A stretch of 26,205 nt of DNA from Candidatus Faecivivens stercorigallinarum (GTDB lineage Bacteria > Bacillota > Clostridia > Oscillospirales > Ruminococcaceae), in the NCBI GenBank assembly GCA_018715465.1, contig DVLN01000096.1, positions 1 to 26,205 on the forward strand, given 5' to 3'. The notes beneath the pieces are model-generated. The model had not been told where the DNA came from, did no database searches, and saw only the letters and a program-made list of their open reading frames with translations. Both the position numbers and the translations under genes were made by a program. Every line of letters begins with the position of its first letter. Position 1 is the first letter of the stretch. This document shows positions 21,664 through 26,205 of this stretch, in pieces.

Positions 21664-22863
21664 TTACAGGACCCCTTTCTGCTGCATCTCTTGGATTTCA
21701 GCGTCGGAATAACCGATTTCCGACAGGACGTCATGGTTATGCTGGCCAAGGGTGGGGGAGGGAAAACGGATACCGGCTTTGGTATCGCTCAGCTTGACCG
21801 GATTGCCGTTGAGGATGACGTCGCCCATGACCGGATGGTCAACATGGATAAACATTTCGCGGTCGTCCCGGATGTGCGGGTCTTCCATGATGTCTGATAC
21901 ATTGTAGATCGGGCCTGCCGGGATACCAGCGCCGAGGATCATGTCGACACATTCCTTGACCGTATGTTTCTTTGCAAAGTTTTCTTCAATGATGGCTTTC
22001 AGCTCAAGATTGTTGGCGACACGATTGACATTGCAGTCAAACCGCGGGTCGTTGACCAGTTCCGGCATATGCAGGATGTTGTCGCAGAACTGTTTGTACA
22101 GCTTGTCGTTGCCGCAGCCGATGACAAACCATCCGTCGCTCGCCTCATACGAGTCATAGGGCGCAATCGAAGCGTAGGCATTGCCCATCCGCTTGGGGTT
22201 TTCATGGCTGACTTCATACCGCTGATAAGCGTTCTCCAGCGATGCGACAACCGAGTCGATCAGCGAAACGTCAACCCGCTGTCCGACACCGGTTACATGC
22301 CGCGCCTCGATTGCCGCCAGAATGCCGATCGTCAGATTGAGCCCGCCCAGTACATCGCCGATTGCCGACCCAACACGGGTCGGGCCGTTGCCGGGGTGGC
22401 CGGTAACCGACATCAGGCCGCCCATTGCCTGGGAAATGATATCATAGCCGGGGCGCTGGGAATAGCGTCCATAGCTGCCAAATCCAGAGACAGCCGCATA
22501 AATCAGCCGGGGATTCAGCTTTTTCAGCTCTTCATATCCAAGTCCCAGCTTGTCCATGACGCCGGGGCGGTAGTTTTCCAGTACGACGTCGGCTTTGGCA
22601 GCCAGTTTGCGGAAGACTTCCTTTCCTTCCTCGCTCTTGAGGTTCAAAGTGATACCGCGTTTGTTGCGGTTGAGGTTGCCGTAATAGAGGCTTTCGCCGT
22701 TGACATAGGGGCCATAAGCGCGGGCATCGTCGCCGCGGCCGGGAAGCTCGATTTTGATGACGTTGGCGCCGAGATCGGCCAGCATCGCGCCGCAGTAGGG
22801 GCCTGCGATGACGCGGGTCAGGTCGAGGATGGTGATGTTTTCAAGGGCGAGATGTTCGGACAT
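21664..22863 (-). CDS. class III CoA-transferase (CaiB/BaiF family)
   Basis: A 399-aa family III CoA-transferase, which moves CoA between acyl groups by a ternary mechanism. Recognised blocks are ILDLTRVIAGPYCGAMLADLGANVIKIELP near the N-terminus, NLNRNKRGITLNLKSEEG, and the catalytic Asp170 in GSAIGDVLGG. The C-terminal domain ends with LGQHNHDVLSEIGYSDAEI. Donor and acceptor acids cannot be told from sequence. In this operon it would activate the organic acid substrate or recycle CoA. The start is ATG 22863 with AAAGGAG upstream. It is coupled to the downstream thiolase but separated from the upstream AtuA-like pair by an intrinsic terminator, so its expression may be lower than, or uncoupled from, that of the first two genes. 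Confidence 0.94.
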   Translation of the reverse strand: MSEHLALENITILDLTRVIAGPYCGAMLADLGANVIKIELPGRGDDARAYGPYVNGESLYYGNLNRNKRGITLNLKSEEGKEVFRKLAAKADVVLENYRPGVMDKLGLGYEELKKLNPRLIYAAVSGFGSYGRYSQRPGYDIISQAMGGLMSVTGHPGNGPTRVGSAIGDVLGGLNLTIGILAAIEARHVTGVGQRVDVSLIDSVVASLENAYQRYEVSHENPKRMGNAYASIAPYDSYEASDGWFVIGCGNDKLYKQFCDNILHMPELVNDPRFDCNVNRVANNLELKAIIEENFAKKHTVKECVDMILGAGIPAGPIYNVSDIMEDPHIRDDREMFIHVDHPVMGDVILNGNPVKLSDTKAGIRFPSPTLGQHNHDVLSEIGYSDAEIQEMQQKGVL

Positions 22864-22897
22864 GGGATGTTCTCCTTTCGGTTATCAACAAAAGTTA

Positions 22898-22934
22898 TAA
22901 AAAAAGAAAACGGGGGAGAATTACCTTCTCCCCC
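22898..22934 (-). terminator. intrinsic terminator inside the AtuA-like operon
   Basis: On the minus strand GGGGGAGAA and TTCTCCCCC form a perfect nine-base-pair stem with loop GGTAA, followed by GTTTTCTTTTTTT. It begins nine bases after the stop of the small AtuA-like gene and ends 35 bases before the CoA-transferase start. Confidence 0.92.
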
Positions 22935-22942
22935 TATACTCG

Positions 22943-23272
22943 TTACTCCGCGTCGTCGGGGTAATCAATCTTCATGCGTAAAAATGCACTGCCCATCGAC
23001 TTGCCGAGCGAGTCCAGCCGCAGCGAATGGGTCGCGCCGCCGCCGAGCGCGTGCTTCATGACAAAGTTAAAGCCGTTGAGGGAGGGCACTTCATAACGGG
23101 TGACCTCACCCTTGACCATATTCCCGAAGTATTCCTTGACCTTTTCAGGGGTGACCTGTTCCTTGATCAGCTCATAATCTTTCGGGTCCTTGGCGAAAAC
23201 ACAAACATTGCTGGTGTCGCCCTTGTCGCCGGAGCGGCCGTGGGCGATCTGATTCAGATAAATTTTAGCCAT
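22943..23272 (-). CDS. small AtuA-like protein (ferredoxin-fold AtuA C-terminal domain)
   Basis: A 109-aa protein with IAHGRSGDKGDTSNVCVFA at residues 9-27 and HALGGGATHSLRLDSLGKSMGSAFLRMKI near the C-terminus, which I recognise as the AtuA-like ferredoxin-fold domain. In many bacteria this domain is fused to the C-terminus of the large AtuA (DUF1446) protein. Here it is a separate gene 15 bases after the large one, so the two products probably form one enzyme. The GRSGDKGDT and GGGATHS loops are the conserved, likely catalytic or ligand-binding parts. The start is ATG 23272 with GGAGGG seven bases upstream. The reaction is unknown. Confidence 0.88.
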   Translation of the reverse strand: MAKIYLNQIAHGRSGDKGDTSNVCVFAKDPKDYELIKEQVTPEKVKEYFGNMVKGEVTRYEVPSLNGFNFVMKHALGGGATHSLRLDSLGKSMGSAFLRMKIDYPDDAE

Positions 23273-23287
23273 CTTAAACCCTCCGTC

Positions 23288-24655
23288 TTATTTGATTTCC
23301 AGAATGTTGGATTTCAGGTGCAGCGCATCCCGCGGGATCAGCGTCGGCCACAGGCCAATGACCTCCTGAATGTGGGCGCGTCCACCGAAGAAGGAAGCAC
23401 CGGGAGGGCCATTCAGCTGAAGAGGTGCAAATTCGGGAACGATCTTGGCGCACTCTTCTTTGGTCTTGGTGCGGATAGCGATACGCAGGACAACTTCGTT
23501 GAGGTCCTTGACTTCTTTGGGGTCGATCTCCGCGACATCGAGATGCAGTGCGTTCAGGCCGATGTAATCAATGCGGATATCTTCATACTGCAAGCCTTTG
23601 CGTTTCATCTTCTTCATGATGATCTCTGCTGCATACTGTGCTTTCTCGTATGCGTCCGGCCATGCAAACGACAGCATGCCTGCGACCTTGAAGCCGGCAT
23701 GGTAGCCGATCGACAGCTTGAGGGTATCCGGGCGCTGTTTGCCTTTTACGTTGCCGACCTTGACGCGGTTTTCACCGTCCTGGGTCAGGGTTGCGTTGGA
23801 GATATCGACGACGACGTCGGGGGTGATGTAGTTTGCCGGGTCATGTACCTCATACAGGAACTGTTCCTTGCAGGACTGTTCGCAGATGATTCCGCCGCAG
23901 TCGGGAGCTTTGGTGATATGGAAGGAATCAGGGGTGATTTCCGCGATCGGGAAGCCCAGCTCGTCCATTCTCGGGACGTCTCGCCAGCCATAGTCGTAGT
24001 TGCCGCCTGCACCCTGGCCGCCGCATTCCAGCAGATGGCCTGCCATGATGCCGCGGGCGAGGTTGTTCCAGTCATCGGGCGCCCAGCCCATCTTGTGCAT
24101 GCAGGGTGCGAGGAAGAGGGCCGAGTCGGTGGAGCGGCCGGTGATGACGACATTTGCGCCCTGTTCGAGGCAGGCAAGGGTCGGTTCATGACCGAAGTAG
24201 ACGTTTGCATTAAAGATCTTGTCCTTGATCTCGCCAAAATCGCCGACATCGTCGATGTTCTTAAAATCGACGCCTTCCGCCAGCAGCCGCGGGATATCAG
24301 CTGTCAGGTCGTCGCCGGTGACATAGCCGATCTTCAATCCGTGCATGCCTTTTTCTTCTGCAATCTGGCGGATGCCGTCGACACAGCCTTCAATATTCAT
24401 ACCGCCCGCATTGGTCAGGATGCCGATATTTTTACGGAACGCCTCTTCGCCGCAGGCTTTGTACAGCCCCAGAAAATCGCGGGCGAATCCTGCCGCCGGG
24501 TTTTTAATCTTCTGTCTTGCCATGATGGAAAGGGTCAGCTCTGCCAGATAGTCGCAGGCCATATAGTCCAGCGGCGCGGTGTGTACCATATGGATGGCCG
24601 CATCGTTGGAGTCGCCCCAGAAACCCTGGCCGCCGCCAATGATTACCTTGTCCAT
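23288..24655 (-). CDS. AtuA family protein (acyclic terpene utilization, DUF1446), large part
   Basis: A 455-aa soluble protein of the AtuA family (formerly DUF1446). The N-terminus has IGGGQGFWGDSNDAA, and further blocks are DYMACDYLAELTLSIMARQ, ILTNAGGMN, VVITGRSTDSALFLAP, HLLECGGQGAGGNY and LSIGYHAGFKVAG. In Pseudomonas, AtuA is needed for growth on citronellol and related acyclic terpenes, but its reaction has not been established to my knowledge. This protein lacks the C-terminal ferredoxin-fold part, which is encoded by the next gene. The start is ATG 24655 with AAGGAGG upstream. It is the first gene of the operon, behind a strong promoter with paired operator-like dyads. The absence of geranyl-CoA carboxylase genes argues that it works on another acid here. 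Confidence 0.9.
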   Translation of the reverse strand: MDKVIIGGGQGFWGDSNDAAIHMVHTAPLDYMACDYLAELTLSIMARQKIKNPAAGFARDFLGLYKACGEEAFRKNIGILTNAGGMNIEGCVDGIRQIAEEKGMHGLKIGYVTGDDLTADIPRLLAEGVDFKNIDDVGDFGEIKDKIFNANVYFGHEPTLACLEQGANVVITGRSTDSALFLAPCMHKMGWAPDDWNNLARGIMAGHLLECGGQGAGGNYDYGWRDVPRMDELGFPIAEITPDSFHITKAPDCGGIICEQSCKEQFLYEVHDPANYITPDVVVDISNATLTQDGENRVKVGNVKGKQRPDTLKLSIGYHAGFKVAGMLSFAWPDAYEKAQYAAEIIMKKMKRKGLQYEDIRIDYIGLNALHLDVAEIDPKEVKDLNEVVLRIAIRTKTKEECAKIVPEFAPLQLNGPPGASFFGGRAHIQEVIGLWPTLIPRDALHLKSNILEIK

Positions 24656-24688
24656 GAATCTGCCTCCTTGTCGTGATTGAGTATATAT

Positions 24689-24704
24689 AACCGCCCGAGC
24701 GGTT
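24689..24704 (-). repeat. hairpin in the leader of the AtuA-like operon
   Basis: On the minus strand AACCGC-TCGG-GCGGTT is a perfect six-base-pair stem with a tetraloop, 34 bases before the first start codon. No T-run follows. It could stabilise the transcript's 5' end or be a third regulator site. Confidence 0.5.
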
Positions 24705-24706
24705 CA

Positions 24707-24739
24707 GTATAACGATGTACCTATAGTATAGCGTTGTAC
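24707..24739. promoter_or_regulatory. tandem dyad operator pair of the AtuA-like operon
   Basis: GTATAACGATGTAC (24707-24720) and GTATAGCGTTGTAC (24726-24739) are two copies of one 14-bp element, each with dyad symmetry GTAnAnCGnTnTAC. Their centres are 19 bp apart. The upstream copy overlaps the -10 hexamer and the downstream copy covers the predicted transcription start, a layout expected for a TetR-type repressor. No regulator gene is in the window. Confidence 0.75.
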
Positions 24740-24753
24740 CAGAATCTTGTCAA
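24725..24753 (-). promoter_or_regulatory. promoter of the AtuA-like operon
   Basis: Minus strand: perfect -35 TTGACA (24748-24753), 17-base spacer, -10 TATACT (24725-24730). The start site would be near 24718, inside the second operator copy. Confidence 0.9.
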
Positions 24754-24838
24754 GCATTTACCGACGTTTTTTACAGATTTGGCTGTTTTGTGCAATTCAT
24801 GTCGAATATACTGGCTATTTTTACGCTTCTGAAGACGC

Positions 24839-24879
24839 AAAAAAACAGGCCCTTCGCCGCAATGCGGCAAAAGGCCTGT
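24839..24879 (-). terminator. terminator of the aldo/keto reductase gene
   Basis: On the minus strand ACAGGCC pairs with GGCCTGT, with an inner TGCCGC/GCGGC helix, followed by a run of seven T. It lies just after the reductase stop codon. Confidence 0.9.
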
Positions 24880-24893
24880 CATAAACAATCGAG

Positions 24894-26003
24894 TTATCTT
24901 TCAAAAACCTCTGCGGCTTCTTTCATCAGTTCGGGAATATCCAGTTCCTGCGGACATGCGGACGCGCAGGCACCGCATCCGATACATTCGCTGGCCTTGC
25001 CGCCATCCTTGACCGCATCAGTATACTTTTTGTCGGCAACCGGACTGCTGCCAAACATCCGCTGATGGTTGAGTGCGGAGATGACAGCAGGAATTTTAAT
25101 CTTCATCGGACATCCGTCGACACAGTATTTGCATCCGGTGCAGGGAACGGTCGGATAACTGCGCAGAATGCCGGCGATATCCAGCAGCATTTTGTTCTGC
25201 GCCTCATCCAGCGGCTTAAAGTCAGAGAGGGAAGCGAGGTTGTCCTCGACCTGTGCTTCGTCCGACATGCCGGAGAGTACTGTCATAACCTGCGGCAGCG
25301 AAGCGGCAAATTTGACTGCCCAACTTGCGATCGAAGCGTTCGGGTCAGCTTTTTTGAGGATGCCGGCAGGCTCATCCGGCAGGGAAGCGAGGCTTCCGCC
25401 GCGCACCGGTTCCATTATGACGACCGGCAGATCGTGTTTGGCGACGACATCATACATTTCCTTTGCCTTAACCTTTTCATTTTCCCAGTCAAAGTAGTTG
25501 ATCTGCAATTGGACAAACTCAACTTCCGGGTGGTCGGTCAGTACCTTGTCCAGCATTTCAGGGGTACCGTGGGAGGAGAAGCCGAAATGACGGATCTTCC
25601 CTTCTGCCTTTTTCTGTTTTGCCCAGCTCCAGCAGTCGAATTTGTCGTACATTTCCAGATGTTCGTCAGTCACATTGTGCAGCAGGTAAAAGTCAATATA
25701 ATCGGTCCCAAGACGGGTGCAGGTTTCCTCAAACAACCGGTCGGCGTCTTCCTTCTTTTCCATCAGCCAGCCGGGCAGCTTGGATGCGAGGGTAAAGGAT
25801 TCCCGTGGGTGCCGTTCAACCAGTGCCTTGCGGACTGCCACTTCTGAACCGTTGTAAACATAAGCGGTGTCAAAATAGGTAAATCCCTTTGCAAGAAAGT
25901 CATCGACCATCTTTCCGGTGCGGACAAGGTCGATCTCACCATCTTCTCCGCGGGGCAGACGCATCATACCAAAGCCAAGTTTGGATTGCGATAAAAGTTT
26001 CAT
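24894..26003 (-). CDS. aldo/keto reductase with C-terminal 2[4Fe-4S] domain
   Basis: A 369-aa fusion of an aldo/keto reductase barrel with a bacterial-ferredoxin-like tail. Residues 1-~265 carry the AKR catalytic tetrad: Asp45 and Tyr50 (FDTAYVYNGSE), Lys75 (ASKLP) and His109 (YLLHN). The tail has two cysteine motifs, Cys288/291/294/298 (CTGCKYCVDGCP) and Cys340/343/346/350 (CIGCGACASACP), predicted to bind two [4Fe-4S] clusters. Such fusions are common in anaerobic Clostridia, and their electron partner and substrate are mostly unknown. The start is ATG 26003 with AAGGAAG upstream; the in-frame TTG at 26012 is too close to that site. It lies 33 bases after the GGDEF gene, with no clear promoter between, and is followed by its own terminator, so it is separate from the AtuA-like operon. 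Confidence 0.92.
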   Translation of the reverse strand: MKLLSQSKLGFGMMRLPRGEDGEIDLVRTGKMVDDFLAKGFTYFDTAYVYNGSEVAVRKALVERHPRESFTLASKLPGWLMEKKEDADRLFEETCTRLGTDYIDFYLLHNVTDEHLEMYDKFDCWSWAKQKKAEGKIRHFGFSSHGTPEMLDKVLTDHPEVEFVQLQINYFDWENEKVKAKEMYDVVAKHDLPVVIMEPVRGGSLASLPDEPAGILKKADPNASIASWAVKFAASLPQVMTVLSGMSDEAQVEDNLASLSDFKPLDEAQNKMLLDIAGILRSYPTVPCTGCKYCVDGCPMKIKIPAVISALNHQRMFGSSPVADKKYTDAVKDGGKASECIGCGACASACPQELDIPELMKEAAEVFER

Positions 26004-26036
26004 ATAAATCAACTTCCTTTCAGAATAGAATAAACA

Positions 26037-26205
26037 TCAGTCAATTTCACTCAGGACACTGCCGGCGGTTTTTTCCAGCATTTCCGGCTGGAAGAAACGC
26101 CAAATATTTTTTCCGGCACGTTTTGCGGTGTATAGTGCAATGTCTGCCTTGCGCAGAAGTTCAGCATATTCAGTTCCATCCTTTGGCGAGACCGAGATGC
26201 CGATG
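26037..26205 (-). CDS. C-terminal end of a GGDEF-domain protein (partial)
   Basis: The minus strand reads 55 codons to a TGA at 26037-26039, giving IGISVSPKDGTEYAEL, then LRKADIALYTAKRAGKNIW and RFFQPEMLEK. This is the end of a GGDEF domain (diguanylate cyclase fold): the G(I/V)S beta-strand, the 'LL..AD.ALY.AK..GRN' helix and the final strand. The upstream part, including the GGDEF signature itself, lies outside the window, so activity cannot be judged. The tail after the domain is short. Confidence 0.88.
   Translation of the reverse strand, partial: IGISVSPKDGTEYAELLRKADIALYTAKRAGKNIWRFFQPEMLEKTAGSVLSEID

Noticed and set aside
21964..24676. Long plus-strand frames opposite the AtuA-like and CoA-transferase genes
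   Set aside because: The minus-strand products are clear family members with SD sequences and operon spacing. The plus-strand frames have none and are shadows.
1..26205. tRNA, rRNA, CRISPR array, insertion sequence or prophage
   Set aside because: No cloverleaf or rRNA-like blocks, no regularly spaced repeats, and no transposase, integrase or phage genes are seen.

Overview
The window looks like a chromosomal segment of an anaerobic, endospore-forming Firmicute of the class Clostridia, most likely a gut Oscillospiraceae/Ruminococcaceae-type organism. The grounds are a solitary spoIIE, a tetrahydrofolate riboswitch in front of an ECF folate S component, strong GGAGG-type ribosome binding sites, consensus sigma-A promoters (TTGACA/TATAAT with 17-bp spacers), a ferredoxin-like aldo/keto reductase and moderately GC-rich coding sequence. 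This is inferred from gene content; no rRNA or other taxonomic marker is present. I see no tRNA, rRNA, insertion sequence, prophage or CRISPR array.

Layout. (1) 1-1643: an L-fucose/L-arabinose isomerase-fold protein. (2) 1651-3114, minus: a THF-riboswitch-controlled unit, folT followed by a divergent shikimate kinase. (3) 3280-5509, minus: a PhoU-like helical protein with its own promoter and a TTG start, preceded by a MATE exporter. (4) 5828-8217: spoIIE. (5) 8308-15493: a carbohydrate and transport block with a GH3 glycosidase, a second MATE exporter, an orphan peptide/solute-binding lipoprotein and a GH35/DUF5597 beta-galactosidase-like enzyme, each with its own terminator. (6) 15475-18734: a probable operon of FAH-family hydrolase, type I 3-dehydroquinate dehydratase, a 63-aa two-helix membrane protein, a DUF3267 membrane zincin and a DUF1275/YoaK membrane protein. 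(7) 18747-24753, minus: an acyl-CoA operon with a split AtuA-like pair (455 aa and 109 aa), a class III CoA-transferase, a thiolase and a CocE/X-Pro-dipeptidyl-peptidase-type hydrolase. (8) 24839-26205, minus: an aldo/keto reductase with two [4Fe-4S] motifs, and the last 55 residues of a GGDEF protein cut by the window edge.

The most interesting region is (7). Its promoter is a near-perfect sigma-A promoter overlapped by two copies of a 14-bp dyad (GTAnAnCGnTnTAC) spaced 19 bp, which looks like a repressor operator pair. A strong intrinsic terminator lies inside the operon, between the AtuA-like pair and the CoA-transferase/thiolase genes. The enzyme set suggests activation, an unknown AtuA-dependent step and thiolytic cleavage of an organic acid. 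The carboxylase and dehydrogenases of the known Pseudomonas Atu pathway are absent here, so the substrate is unknown. A second notable element is the THF riboswitch, for which a complete translational switch (P1 strand, anti-SD, SD) can be read, and which also appears to control a shikimate-kinase-like gene with an altered GGG motif.
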